Assembly (NCBI RefSeq): GCF_017744695.1
Contig: NZ_JAGIAS010000002.1
Span: 248,001 to 312,000 of the forward strand
Reading direction: 5' to 3'
DNA: 64,000 nt
DNA from: Dyadobacter sp.
GTDB taxonomy: Bacteria > Bacteroidota > Bacteroidia > Cytophagales > Spirosomataceae
Translations under genes and position numbers: made by a program
The notes under the pieces: model-generated
The model's input: only the letters and a program-made list of their open reading frames with translations
Told to the model about the DNA's origin: nothing
The model's database searches: none
Shown: piece by piece, positions 9,079 to 18,039 of the stretch
Numbering within the stretch: position 1 is the stretch's first letter
Layout of the letters: each line of letters begins with the position of its first letter

Positions 9079-9452
9079 AATAGGAGCAGTTTCTCTTTCA
9101 GTTCGTTAAAGTTGACGGGTTTGGTCAGAAAATCGTCGGCGCCGAGCTGCATGGCCTGATCGTGGTTCGCTGCGTCGCCATAAGCGGTGATCATCATCAC
9201 CTGCGGCGGCGCCGAGGGGTGATCGGCCCGGATCTTTTTCAGCAGCTCGATCCCGCTCATACCGGGCATATTAATGTCCGACAGGATCATCACCACCTCC
9301 GAAGGGTGGTTTTGCATGAATTCCAGCGCTTCCTCGCCCGAAAATGCGAATGAAAACTCGAATTGGCCGCCACGGATCTCCCGGCGGAATTTCTGCTCAA
9401 AAAGCGATTTGACGTCTTCCTCGTCGTCTACAACCAGTATTTTCATGTCCAT
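9075..9452 (-). CDS. Single-domain response regulator (receiver only)
   Basis: 125-residue receiver with acidic pair D9-D10, phospho-acceptor D59 (ILSDINMPGMSG) and FLTKPVNF near the end, with no output domain. It is clearly paralogous to the receiver of the next gene: both share KILVVDDE, QKFRR and LSDINMP at matching spacing, so a local duplication is likely. It may act as a shuttle or phosphate sink between kinase and cyclase. The stop codon overlaps the cyclase start (ATGA). A second ATG two codons in is an equally good start. Confidence 0.9.
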   Translation of the reverse strand: MDMKILVVDDEEDVKSLFEQKFRREIRGGQFEFSFAFSGEEALEFMQNHPSEVVMILSDINMPGMSGIELLKKIRADHPSAPPQVMMITAYGDAANHDQAMQLGADDFLTKPVNFNELKEKLLLL

Positions 9453-9463
9453 CTTGGGGCTGA

Positions 9464-10873
9464 TCAGGCAATAGGTATGGTAATGCGGAACTCCGTCTTC
9501 TCTCCTTCCACCGTGTCCACTTCGAGTACGCCTCCATGACCATTCGTGATGATGTCGTAGCTCATCGAGAGGCCCAGGCCAGTTCCCTGACCGGTAGGTT
9601 TAGTCGTAAAAAACGGTTGGAATATCTTTGCTTTCACGTGCTCGGGCATACCCGTCCCATTATCCGAAACCCTGATATATAGTTTGTTATCAAATTTTTT
9701 GGTACTGATTTTGACTTCCGGCTTGTAATCGCCCAATTGCCCGGCTTCGGTCAGTTTCCGTTTTTTCTCGGCCACCGCGTAGAATGCATTGGTAAAAAGG
9801 TTGAGAAAAACACGGCCCAGATCTTGTGGCAGCACATTGACCGTCCCGATCGTCGCGTCGAAATCGGTTACCAATGCCGCATTAAACTCCTTGTCTTTCG
9901 CGCGCAGGCCGTGGTACGCCAGGCGCATGTACTCGTCCGCGAGCGCATTCACCTCCACTGGCTCCTTCTCGCCCGACGACGCCCGCGAGTGTTGCAGCAT
10001 TCCCTTCACGATGGAATCGGCACGTTTACCGTGGTGCGTGATCTTCTGCTGGTTCTGGCTCAGGTCGCTGATAATACCTTTGATATAGTCCTTATCGTTA
10101 TCGTCGATGCCGGTTTTATCTATCTCTTCTTCCAGTTCCTGGCACAGCTCGACGGACACTTCCGAGAAGTTATTCACGAAGTTCAAAGGGTTTTGTATCT
10201 CGTGCGCGATTCCGGCTGTGAGTTCGCCCAATGAAGCCATTTTCTCGCTCTGTATCAGCTGGTTTTGCGTCGCTTTCAGTTCTTCAATCGCTTTTTGCAG
10301 CTCTTCCTTCTGCTGGGTCAGTTCCTGCGTGCGTTCCGCTACGAGATATTCGAGCGACAGCTTCGTTTCCTTCGCGATCTGCTCTTCGCGAAGCCGCTCT
10401 TCCCGCTCCTGCGTTAAAACCTTCTGCTGCTTCCGGGCGTAAAACCAGATCACAAAACAGAAAATGAATGCGAACGAAAGCGCGATTTGAAAAAACTGCT
10501 CGTAACTGTGAAAAAATTTGGGAAATACCTGCTCGAAAAAATCGTTCACCATCGATATGCCAACGAACGGCAGCACCGATTGCGTTGTGGACCGGATTGA
10601 TTTGAAATCGTCGTTTTGGTTAAAAAAACGCACCAACCCGAGTAATCCGAGGTTCCAGATCCACCCAAACCAGTCGGGCGAATTAGCTATATAGTAGGTC
10701 GCAATCAGTGAAAAAATGACAATGCGCGCATACTTGAAAAAGTTGTCCCATTTGGATGCGTGGTCCGTATGCTTCATCACGGAGTGAGCATACTGTACCA
10801 GGAAGAAGGCGACTATAAAATGCATGTAGAAATATTGTAATAGTAGTTCTGTTTTACTATTATTCCCTAACAA
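9464..10873 (-). CDS. Membrane sensor histidine kinase
   Basis: Integral-membrane kinase of 469 residues with about four hydrophobic segments in residues 10-145 and no large periplasmic sensor domain. A coiled coil follows (about 150-215), then the dimerization helix with H224 (GIAHEIQNPLNF) and an ATPase domain with NLFTNAFYA, SDNGTGMP and GQGTGLGLS. It heads the minus-strand operon with the lone receiver (11 bases on), receiver-cyclase and HD genes. The coordinate given uses a TTG start that completes the first membrane helix. An ATG at 10825 (residue 17) is the alternative, and a near -7 element (TACTTTG, complement of 10878-10884) would make the TTG almost leaderless, so the ATG may be the true start. 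Confidence 0.88.
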   Translation of the reverse strand: MLGNNSKTELLLQYFYMHFIVAFFLVQYAHSVMKHTDHASKWDNFFKYARIVIFSLIATYYIANSPDWFGWIWNLGLLGLVRFFNQNDDFKSIRSTTQSVLPFVGISMVNDFFEQVFPKFFHSYEQFFQIALSFAFIFCFVIWFYARKQQKVLTQEREERLREEQIAKETKLSLEYLVAERTQELTQQKEELQKAIEELKATQNQLIQSEKMASLGELTAGIAHEIQNPLNFVNNFSEVSVELCQELEEEIDKTGIDDNDKDYIKGIISDLSQNQQKITHHGKRADSIVKGMLQHSRASSGEKEPVEVNALADEYMRLAYHGLRAKDKEFNAALVTDFDATIGTVNVLPQDLGRVFLNLFTNAFYAVAEKKRKLTEAGQLGDYKPEVKISTKKFDNKLYIRVSDNGTGMPEHVKAKIFQPFFTTKPTGQGTGLGLSMSYDIITNGHGGVLEVDTVEGEKTEFRITIPIA

Positions 10874-11043
10874 TTGGCAAAGTACTTATTTTCCCCCAAA
10901 TATCGGTTGTGCCCCGAATCCCTCCCGAATACGCCGCTCTAATTTATTTATAATCGAATTTTAATGATTTTATAAAACAGTTTTAATACCATTTTTAGCA
11001 CGACTGAGAACCTTTGCCCGCAGGTAATTCAAACTAAACGAAC

Positions 11044-12300
11044 ATGTGCTATCCAGTTTTCAAGCGGGTTCTCATCCTGGTTCTGGTGGGAATGGCGTCG
11101 GCAAGGGCCCAAACCACCTACAATTTGCAGCAAGCCCTGCAAACGGCAAAGTCCAATAACCCCATCCTGAAACGCGAGCAATTCAATGTCGACGTCTCGC
11201 AGGCCGACATTACTACGGCCCAGCTCCGACCCAATCTGATATTAAACAACCAGTCGTTGCAGCTGGTGCAATCTTCCAAGTTCCCTGAAAACACCGGGTG
11301 GTTTAACGGCGCAAACCGGCAGATCTGGTGGCAGCTCACCAAGCCTTTTCAGTTGCCTGTACAGAGAGAGAACAAGATTAATTTCGCACAGCAAAACGTC
11401 AGGCTTACTCAAAGGCAATATGCCGACACGGAACGTCATCTGTTTCAGACAGTTGCACAGAAATGGCTGGATGTCTGGGCAGCGCGGAAGCAGCTCGATT
11501 TATTGGGCACGGCGAAGGCTAATGTCGATTCACTGGCGAATATCAACCGGTTGCGCCTGAAAAACCAGGTGATCACCACCACCGACCTCGCCCGCACGGA
11601 GCTGCTCGCGAACCAATACGACATTCAGCTCAAATCGGCATCGCAGGAATACCGCAACCAGCTATCGAACCTGAAATTTCTCATAGGCGTACAGGACTCG
11701 ATCCAGATCGATACCACCGATCAGTTCGCATTTGCATTCCCCGACCGGATGGACGCCATCGTAGAGCAGGCATTGCAAAACCGTACCGATATCCAGGCCA
11801 TCAGATCGACGATGGACGTGGCTGATGCCAATATCAAACTGCAAAAATCGAGCGCTTTACCCGTACCCGAACTGGGGCTGATTTACAACCCCCAAAACAA
11901 GGCACACTACATGGGCGTATACGGAACCGTCGAAATACCTATTTTTTCGAGAAACCAGGGCGAGATCAAGAAGTCACAGGTCTTGAAACAACAGGCGGAA
12001 CAAGCCCTTCGCGCGACGGAGACGCAAGCGCAGACCGAAATCCTCACCGCTTACAAAAGCTACGTCACTCAAAAGCAAAACTTACAGAATTTCAATCAGT
12101 TACTAACTCAATCCCAAACAATTCTTAACAGTGTTAAATATTCTTACCTCCGTGGCGGGACGACGATTATCGACTTCCTGGAAGCCCAGCGCAGCTGGCT
12201 CGATACGCAGCAGCAGTATTACGACGTACTCGGCCAGTACCGCCAGAGCTATATCGACCTCCTTTACGCATCCGGAATGATCAATCAAATCGCGCAATAA
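11044..12300 (+). CDS. TolC-like outer-membrane efflux channel of a metal RND system
   Basis: 418 residues with a signal peptide (cleavage near ARAQ, residue 22). Two repeated helical hairpin halves follow, typical of the outer-membrane efflux protein family (CzcC/CusC type), with SNNPILKREQFNVDVSQADI at the start of the first half and YLRGGTTIIDFLEAQRSW near the end. It is the first gene of a four-gene operon and its stop is two bases before the adaptor gene. A weak -7-like AACCTTTG lies about 35 bases upstream. Confidence 0.9.
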   Translation: MCYPVFKRVLILVLVGMASARAQTTYNLQQALQTAKSNNPILKREQFNVDVSQADITTAQLRPNLILNNQSLQLVQSSKFPENTGWFNGANRQIWWQLTKPFQLPVQRENKINFAQQNVRLTQRQYADTERHLFQTVAQKWLDVWAARKQLDLLGTAKANVDSLANINRLRLKNQVITTTDLARTELLANQYDIQLKSASQEYRNQLSNLKFLIGVQDSIQIDTTDQFAFAFPDRMDAIVEQALQNRTDIQAIRSTMDVADANIKLQKSSALPVPELGLIYNPQNKAHYMGVYGTVEIPIFSRNQGEIKKSQVLKQQAEQALRATETQAQTEILTAYKSYVTQKQNLQNFNQLLTQSQTILNSVKYSYLRGGTTIIDFLEAQRSWLDTQQQYYDVLGQYRQSYIDLLYASGMINQIAQ

Positions 12301-12302
12301 TC

Positions 12303-13313
12303 ATGAAGAACATACTCGTTTGCACCTGCCTGGCCATGACTTTGATAGCAGGCTGCAAGAACAAAGCTGCCAACAAGCCCGTACCGGACAATTCGTCGCC
12401 GGTCGTAAATGCTTCCGGCACCAAAATATCGTTTCCGCTCGCCGAAAGTGCGAATTTCTTCCAAACTGAAACGATTTCCAGCTCTGCACTGATGGCGAAC
12501 GTGACCGCGCCTGCAAAGGTTTCCGCCACCGTTCTCCGTTCGAACGAGGGCGCCTCAGGCAATATCGTCCTGTTCGACAATCCCGAGCTTGCGGGCAACT
12601 ATACCCAGCTTTTGCAACACCTGACGATGATCAACCAGATCCAGAATATCAATATCCGTCAGCGCAAAACCGAACTTTCGCGCATTAAAGATTTGCAGGA
12701 GCACGGTGCAGCTACCGGTAAAGACCTGCTCGAATCGCAAACCGCGCTATCGATGGAAGAAACCAACCTGATCAACGAGCGTGCAGCCATTATCGAGCAT
12801 GAAACCAAGCTGAAAGCCGGTGGTTTTGAACCAAAACAGCTCCGCACCGCGCCCGCAGGCACCGCGTACATCATATGCGACGTACCCGAGAGCGACATCA
12901 GCCAGGTAAAAAAAGGCGGCAAATGCACCATTCAGTTCACCGCTTTTCCGAACGAAGATTTCACGGGTACCATCGACGACATCGCCGACCTCGTGGATCA
13001 GACCACCCGGATGATCAAGCTGCGTGTGAACATCAACAACTCCAACGGCAAGCTGAAAGCGGGGATGTTCGGCACAGTTGCGTTTGGTTTGAGTGAAGGT
13101 AAAAAACTCAGTATCAATAAAGATGCATTGGTGACCGTGCAGGGACGCAACTATGTTTTCCTTAAAACCGCACCACAGGTTTTCGAGCGCCGCGAGGTCA
13201 ACATCGGCGACCAGATCGGCGACAGGATCGTCGCATTCAGCGGCCTGAAAGCGGGCGAGCGTGTAGTGACCAAGGGCGTCATGCAGCTCAAAGGTTTATC
13301 GTTCGGCTATTAA
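12303..13313 (+). CDS. RND efflux periplasmic adaptor lipoprotein
   Basis: 336-residue membrane-fusion protein. A lipoprotein signal (residues 1-18, lipobox IAGC) anchors it in the inner membrane. A short helical hairpin (about 95-165) lies between lipoyl-like halves, and beta-barrel and membrane-proximal domains follow (CDVPESDISQVKKGG; GTIDDIADLVDQTTR). It links the outer-membrane channel to the pump. The size and lack of extra domains fit CzcB-type adaptors of Bacteroidota. Confidence 0.9.
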   Translation: MKNILVCTCLAMTLIAGCKNKAANKPVPDNSSPVVNASGTKISFPLAESANFFQTETISSSALMANVTAPAKVSATVLRSNEGASGNIVLFDNPELAGNYTQLLQHLTMINQIQNINIRQRKTELSRIKDLQEHGAATGKDLLESQTALSMEETNLINERAAIIEHETKLKAGGFEPKQLRTAPAGTAYIICDVPESDISQVKKGGKCTIQFTAFPNEDFTGTIDDIADLVDQTTRMIKLRVNINNSNGKLKAGMFGTVAFGLSEGKKLSINKDALVTVQGRNYVFLKTAPQVFERREVNIGDQIGDRIVAFSGLKAGERVVTKGVMQLKGLSFGY

Positions 13314-13326
13314 CCCCCTCCCGGAT

Positions 13327-13626
13327 ATGCTTCAAGCCCAGATCTTCATCAGTGCCGATCACTGGAAAGACGAAATTCCGCTATTTGAATACATTATGCA
13401 GTTTTTGGTCAAACAAAAAGTGCAGGGAGCAACGGTGTACCGCGGCCGCCTCGGCTTCGACGGCAAGCACCTGAGCCGCCCCAACGACCTGTTCAGTTTC
13501 GACGAAACGCCCATGGTCATTTCCTTCATAGACGAGGAAGAAAAAGTTAAATCCGCATTGACATTGCTTCGTAAAGAGGTGAAAAGCGGGTTTATAGTCA
13601 CCAACCATGTAGACAAGTGGATTTAA
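13327..13626 (+). CDS. DUF190 (PII-like) protein of the metal efflux operon
   Basis: 99-residue soluble protein matching the DUF190 pattern (LQAQIFISADHWKDEIPLFEYIMQFLVKQKV...ATVYRGRLGFDG...PMVISFIDEEEKVKSAL). Solved members of DUF190 have a ferredoxin-like PII/CutA-type fold (established knowledge). It lies 13 bases after the adaptor gene and one base before the pump gene, so the three are made together. A role sensing a metal or nucleotide and acting on the pump is inference. Confidence 0.82.
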   Translation: MLQAQIFISADHWKDEIPLFEYIMQFLVKQKVQGATVYRGRLGFDGKHLSRPNDLFSFDETPMVISFIDEEEKVKSALTLLRKEVKSGFIVTNHVDKWI

Positions 13627-13627
13627 C

Positions 13628-16600
13628 ATGATCAAGAACCTGCTTTTTTTCAGCCTTCGCAACCGGTGGGTAGTGATTGCTGTGAGCGTAGTGCTGATGG
13701 GCGCCGGCTACTGGTGCTTCACACAGCTCAAAATAGAGGCTTACCCTGATATCGCCGATACCAACGTAATCGTAGTGGCCCAATATCCCGGCCGCGCCGC
13801 CGAGGAAGTGGAACAACAGGTTACCGTTCCCATTGAAAGGGCCCTTCAAAACACCCCAAATGTGCTCGACAGACGTAGCCGGACGATCTTCGGGCTGTCG
13901 GTAGTGCAGCTGACGTTTAAAGACGGCACAGACGATTATTTCGCCCGTCAGCAAGTTACCGAACGGCTAGCCTCTGCTGAACTTCCGGACGGCGTTGCAC
14001 CGGAGCTTGCGCCACTGTCAACCGCGGTGGGAGAAATCTTGCGCTATGTGGTGGAAGCACCGCCCAGTTACAGTCCTACCCAGCTTCGCGATTTGCAGGA
14101 CTGGGTGATCAAACCTGCATTGCTGCAAGTACCGGGCATTGCCGACGTAACTACTTTCGGCGGTCCTTTGAAGCAATTCCACATCATTACTTCGCCCGAA
14201 AAACTGGTTAAATACGGCCTGTCGATGCAGAACGTGATCGAAGCCATCAATGCCAACAACCAAAATACCGGTGGTAATGTGATTGCACGCGGCGGCCAGG
14301 GCTTTGCGATCCGCGGATTGGGAGCCATTAAGAATGAGCAGGATATCCAGAATATCGTGTTGAAATCGGATAACGGGGTACCGGTATTTGTACGCGATGT
14401 CGCCACGGTCGAAATCACGCCTCCGCCGCCAAGCGGGGTAATGGGCTACACCATTAATGCTGATAAAGTGGACGTTAGCAGCGGTGTAGAAGGCATTATC
14501 CTGCTCCGTCGCTACGAAAACCCGAGCGAGGTTTTGAAAGTATTGAAAGAACGCATCGCCGACCTCGAAGCCAGCGAACTGCCCGAAGGTGTACACCTGA
14601 AACCCCTTTACGACCGCAGTTTCCTCATCGACCACTCCCTTGAAACTGTGGCACATACGCTGTTTGAGGGTATCTCGATCGTGGTAATATTGCTGATATT
14701 CTTCCTCGGCAGCATCCGCAGCGCCCTGGTAGTGGCGCTTACCATTCCGTTCTCGCTGTTGTTTGCATTTATATTGATGCGTTTGACCGGCATTCCGGCG
14801 AACCTGCTTTCCCTGGGTGCGATCGACTTCGGTATCATCGTGGATGGGGCGTGCGTGATGGCCGAGCACTTGATCCGCAAGTACCGCACGGCGAGTCCGG
14901 AGGAAAAGCAGCAGGGCATTGTGAAAATCACATTGCTATCCGCGCAGGAAGTCGGCCGGGAGATATTCTTTTCAGTGACCATCATCATTCTCGCGTACAT
15001 GCCTATCCTGCTCATGACGCGCGTGGAAGGAAAGCTCTTCTCCCCCATGGCGCTGACGCTCGCATTCGCCGTTATCGGTTCGATGCTTGCCGCGCTGACA
15101 TTCATTCCGGTGCTCATCTCATTTGCCTACAAAAAAGCATTGGCTGATCCGGAGAAGCCGATGAAAGAGCATAAGAACTTTGTACTGGACTTCCTTACCA
15201 ACTCCTATTCCAAAGCACTGGGAAGTTTTTTAAAGAACTACAAAGCCACTGTACTGATCGGGTTCAGCATTGTAACCATACTGGTTCTGTTCGGCATCAA
15301 GCTGGGAACCGAGTTTTTGCCTACGCTCGATGAAGGCTCGATATTCCTTCGCGGCAATTTTCCGGCGGGGATTACTATTCAGGAAAACGCGAGTTATGCG
15401 CCGAAAATCCGGAAGATTATTGCCAAATATCCGCAAATATCGTTCGTAATCACCCAAACCGGCCGCAACGACGACGGCACCGACCCGTTCCCGGCCAACC
15501 GGAACGAAATCCTGGTCGGCTTGAAGGATTACGATCTCTGGAGTCACACCATTACCAAAAAGGAACTGGTGGAAAAGATTAAAGCAGACCTGCAAGCACA
15601 GCTCCCGGCCGTTGCATTCTCGTCCGGCCAGCCGATTATCGACCAGGTGATGGAAATCGTCACCGGCAGCGCGGCGGATTTGGCCGTGTCCGTCGTAGGC
15701 GACGATTTGAATATGATGCGGAAAAAAGCCGAAGCCATTGCTAAAATCGTGAAGGCTACGCCGGGTGCCGACAATGTGAACATCGAACAGGAAGGCCCTC
15801 AGGAACAGCTTGCGATCAATATTAACCGCCAGGCAGCGGCACGCTTCGGAATCAATGTGGCCGATATTCAGAATATGATCGAAGCGGCCATCGGCGGCAA
15901 GACGATATCGACGCTCTATGATGGTACCAAACGGTACGATATCGTGATCCGTTTCCTGCCGAAATACCGTAACTCCATCGACGCGATCAAAAGCGTGCAG
16001 GTGCCTTCGCTCACAGGCGCGCTCATACCCATGAGCCAGCTGGCCGACATCCATTTTATTGAAGGACAGACAAATATCTATCGTTACGGCAGCAAACGGA
16101 TGGTAACCGTCCGCACCAACATCCGCGGGCGCGATCAGGGTGGCTTTGTGAAAGAATTGCAGCGCAAACTCAATGCACAGGTTCACGTGCCAAAGGGTTA
16201 CAGCATCATTTACGGCGGCCAGTACGAAAACCTGGAACGCGCCGGCAAACAGCTGGCATTCACCATTCCGCTTACGATTGTGATGGTATTCCTGTTCCTA
16301 TTTATGTTGTTCAAAAACCTTCCGCACACGATGGTGACGATGAGCTGTATTCTTTTTGCGCTTGGTGGGGGCATTGTGGCATTGCTCATGCGGGGATATT
16401 ACTTCAACGTCTCGGCGGGAGTGGGTTTCGTGAGCATATTCGGGATTTCAGTAATGGCTGGCGTACTTTTAGTGTCCGCGCTCAACCGCACCGCTCAGGC
16501 ACACGAAAACGACCTTGCCAGCCATGTCCTCGAAGCATCTTCCGAACAGCTGCGGGCGATGCTGTCTATTCTGGTGGTAGCGATTATCGGTTTGGTACCG

Positions 16601-16774
16601 GCCGCCATTTCCTCCGGCATCGGTTCCGACGTTCAACGCCCGCTCGCGACTGTGATTATCGGTGGTTTGACAAGCACCTTGCTCTTCGCTCCGATACTCA
16701 TTCCGCCGTTGTATTTGTGGAGCGAAAAACGACGCAAACCGCAGAAGCCCAGGGAGGTTTTGGAGTTGGAATAG
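13628..16774 (+). CDS. Heavy-metal RND efflux pump (CzcA/CusA family)
   Basis: 1048-residue inner-membrane proton-driven pump. The N-terminus is typical (SLRNRWVVIAVSVVLMGAGYWCFTQLKIEAYPDIADTNV in outline), with 12 membrane segments and two large periplasmic loops. The fourth membrane helix carries DFGIIVDGA with D400, D406 and E413, the proton-relay acids of the divalent-cation (Co, Zn, Cd, Ni) branch and not the copper/silver branch. His414 follows Glu where Asn is usual. Gene order channel-adaptor-DUF190-pump is an operon with one- to 13-base gaps. No metal-responsive regulator is adjacent, so control is not visible here. Confidence 0.92.
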   Translation: MIKNLLFFSLRNRWVVIAVSVVLMGAGYWCFTQLKIEAYPDIADTNVIVVAQYPGRAAEEVEQQVTVPIERALQNTPNVLDRRSRTIFGLSVVQLTFKDGTDDYFARQQVTERLASAELPDGVAPELAPLSTAVGEILRYVVEAPPSYSPTQLRDLQDWVIKPALLQVPGIADVTTFGGPLKQFHIITSPEKLVKYGLSMQNVIEAINANNQNTGGNVIARGGQGFAIRGLGAIKNEQDIQNIVLKSDNGVPVFVRDVATVEITPPPPSGVMGYTINADKVDVSSGVEGIILLRRYENPSEVLKVLKERIADLEASELPEGVHLKPLYDRSFLIDHSLETVAHTLFEGISIVVILLIFFLGSIRSALVVALTIPFSLLFAFILMRLTGIPANLLSLGAIDFGIIVDGACVMAEHLIRKYRTASPEEKQQGIVKITLLSAQEVGREIFFSVTIIILAYMPILLMTRVEGKLFSPMALTLAFAVIGSMLAALTFIPVLISFAYKKALADPEKPMKEHKNFVLDFLTNSYSKALGSFLKNYKATVLIGFSIVTILVLFGIKLGTEFLPTLDEGSIFLRGNFPAGITIQENASYAPKIRKIIAKYPQISFVITQTGRNDDGTDPFPANRNEILVGLKDYDLWSHTITKKELVEKIKADLQAQLPAVAFSSGQPIIDQVMEIVTGSAADLAVSVVGDDLNMMRKKAEAIAKIVKATPGADNVNIEQEGPQEQLAININRQAAARFGINVADIQNMIEAAIGGKTISTLYDGTKRYDIVIRFLPKYRNSIDAIKSVQVPSLTGALIPMSQLADIHFIEGQTNIYRYGSKRMVTVRTNIRGRDQGGFVKELQRKLNAQVHVPKGYSIIYGGQYENLERAGKQLAFTIPLTIVMVFLFLFMLFKNLPHTMVTMSCILFALGGGIVALLMRGYYFNVSAGVGFVSIFGISVMAGVLLVSALNRTAQAHENDLASHVLEASSEQLRAMLSILVVAIIGLVPAAISSGIGSDVQRPLATVIIGGLTSTLLFAPILIPPLYLWSEKRRKPQKPREVLELE

Positions 16775-16796
16775 GATATTGAAAGGTGTATTTTTG
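16766..16796 (+). promoter_or_regulatory. Bacteroidota-type promoter of the DUF5618-like gene
   Basis: A perfect -7 element TATTTTTG (TAnnTTTG) lies at 16789-16796, with TTG at 16766-16768 and a 20-base spacer, the spacing expected for the -33/-7 promoter of this phylum. Transcription would start near 16803, leaving a leader of about 20 bases. Confidence 0.65.
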
Positions 16797-16824
16797 TTTT
16801 AGTTAAAATCTAAAACACATCACT

Positions 16825-17211
16825 ATGGCAGCAAAAGACCCTATTTTGGAAGCAAAGCGCTATGTCGAGAATGCGCGTACGATTTTGAGAGAAAAGGCCA
16901 TCAAAGAAGATGATCTATACACGGATCGAAAGTATGTTAAACTGGCTGGACATGCCGCATACACCGGTGTACTCTTAGCTCTTGACGGCTTGTTCGGGAT
17001 TAAAGGCAAGGGAAGAAAGGATATTAACTGGTACCGTGACCAAGTTGCCAGAACTGACAAAAAGTTGCTGACAAATTTCATGAGTGCTTATGAATTGTTG
17101 CATTTGTCTATGAGCTATGATGGCAATCGGGAGGTTTCTACGGCTCAATCCGGCCTCAAACGAGCCGACGAAATCATCCAGTGGGTCGAGCAGCGTACCG
17201 CCACTTGCTAA
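16825..17211 (+). CDS. Small helical protein, DUF5618-like
   Basis: 128 residues, all predicted helical, no signal or membrane segment. It begins DPILEAKRYVENARTIL and ends SGLKRADEIIQWVEQ, resembling the DUF5618 family of Bacteroidota; the overall pattern also recalls HEPN four-helix proteins. Function unknown. It has its own promoter and is followed by a hairpin, so it is a single-gene unit. Its codon use is more AT-rich than the pump gene before it. Confidence 0.75.
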   Translation: MAAKDPILEAKRYVENARTILREKAIKEDDLYTDRKYVKLAGHAAYTGVLLALDGLFGIKGKGRKDINWYRDQVARTDKKLLTNFMSAYELLHLSMSYDGNREVSTAQSGLKRADEIIQWVEQRTATC

Positions 17212-17235
17212 TTAATTGACAGCCGATAAAAAAGT

Positions 17236-17265
17236 GAAGCCGGATCCAGCGATGGGCCCGGCTTC
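17236..17265. terminator. Hairpin after the DUF5618-like gene
   Basis: An 8-bp perfect stem (17236-17243, GAAGCCGG, with 17258-17265) starts 25 bases after the stop. The T-rich flank is better on the minus strand, so plus-strand termination strength is uncertain. Confidence 0.5.
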
Positions 17266-17403
17266 GTTGTTCTACACGCTCAGTATTTGTGCCTTATAAT
17301 AATTATCCGGCGGATAAAACGGCTGTTTTTAGTTAAATTTCCTAAGTCGTATGTCCTTAGCGGAACACGGCATACTCAACTATACACTTTAAACTATCCT
17401 TCG

Positions 17404-18039
17404 ATGAAGCAAACACGCTACCTCCTCGCCCTAATGCTCCTCGCTGGCTCCGCCGCTGCCGCGCAGGTGCCGAAATCCATTCCGGGAGAATACCATTTGC
17501 AAGGCGTCATGGAAACTGCCTCGGCTATTCTGCTCAAACCGGACAGCACCTTTGAACTTTACTTTTCTTATGGTGCTATGGATCGCCAGGGGCACGGAAA
17601 ATGGCAGTTTCAGGATGGAAAGATCATACTCAACAGCCGCCCCAGGCCAGAACGTGATTTCGCCCTCGTGACGAGCAAAGCCGCTTCCGATGACTTCACC
17701 ACGATCAAAATTGTCGACAGCAACGCGCAAATCCTGCCATTCTTTGAAACCCTGGTCAAAACCCCGGGAGGTGAAAAATATGGCAAAATGAGCCAGGAAG
17801 GCATATTTCAAATACCCAAAACCAAAACGACCGGTATAGATCTCTTTTTCTCACTCGCGCCTGAACGCTACACATCTTTCCCGGTGCAATCGGACGACAA
17901 TTATTTCGAATTCCGCATCGAACCCTGGATTATCGAGATATTCGTCGAAAATATCGTGCTCAAACCCGAAAAGGACGGCCTTACGGGCGAACACCCGCTC
18001 CTCAAAGGCGACGCATTTTCGTATGAAAAAATGAAATAA
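17404..18039 (+). CDS. Secreted protein of unknown function
   Basis: 211 residues with a clear Sec signal peptide (MKQTRYLLALMLLAGSAAAA, cleavage near AAAAQ). The mature part is beta-rich (YHLQGVMETASAILLKPDSTFELYFSYGAMD, GHGKWQFQDGKIIL in outline), as in small envelope lipocalin-like proteins, but no family is recognised. An in-frame ATG at 17287 would place a basic, non-signal leader in front and is rejected. It ends directly against the convergent oxidoreductase gene. Confidence 0.75.
   Translation: MKQTRYLLALMLLAGSAAAAQVPKSIPGEYHLQGVMETASAILLKPDSTFELYFSYGAMDRQGHGKWQFQDGKIILNSRPRPERDFALVTSKAASDDFTTIKIVDSNAQILPFFETLVKTPGGEKYGKMSQEGIFQIPKTKTTGIDLFFSLAPERYTSFPVQSDDNYFEFRIEPWIIEIFVENIVLKPEKDGLTGEHPLLKGDAFSYEKMK

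Noticed and set aside
8173..9159. A 328-codon plus-strand frame over the receiver-cyclase gene
   Set aside because: Shadow of the cyclase gene; its His/Arg/Gln-rich protein is typical of antisense translation.
15230..16186. A 318-codon minus-strand frame inside the RND pump gene
   Set aside because: Antisense to a complete, well-recognised pump; no family marks.
17287..17403. N-terminal extension of the secreted protein
   Set aside because: The extension is basic and would bury the clear Sec signal that begins at 17404.
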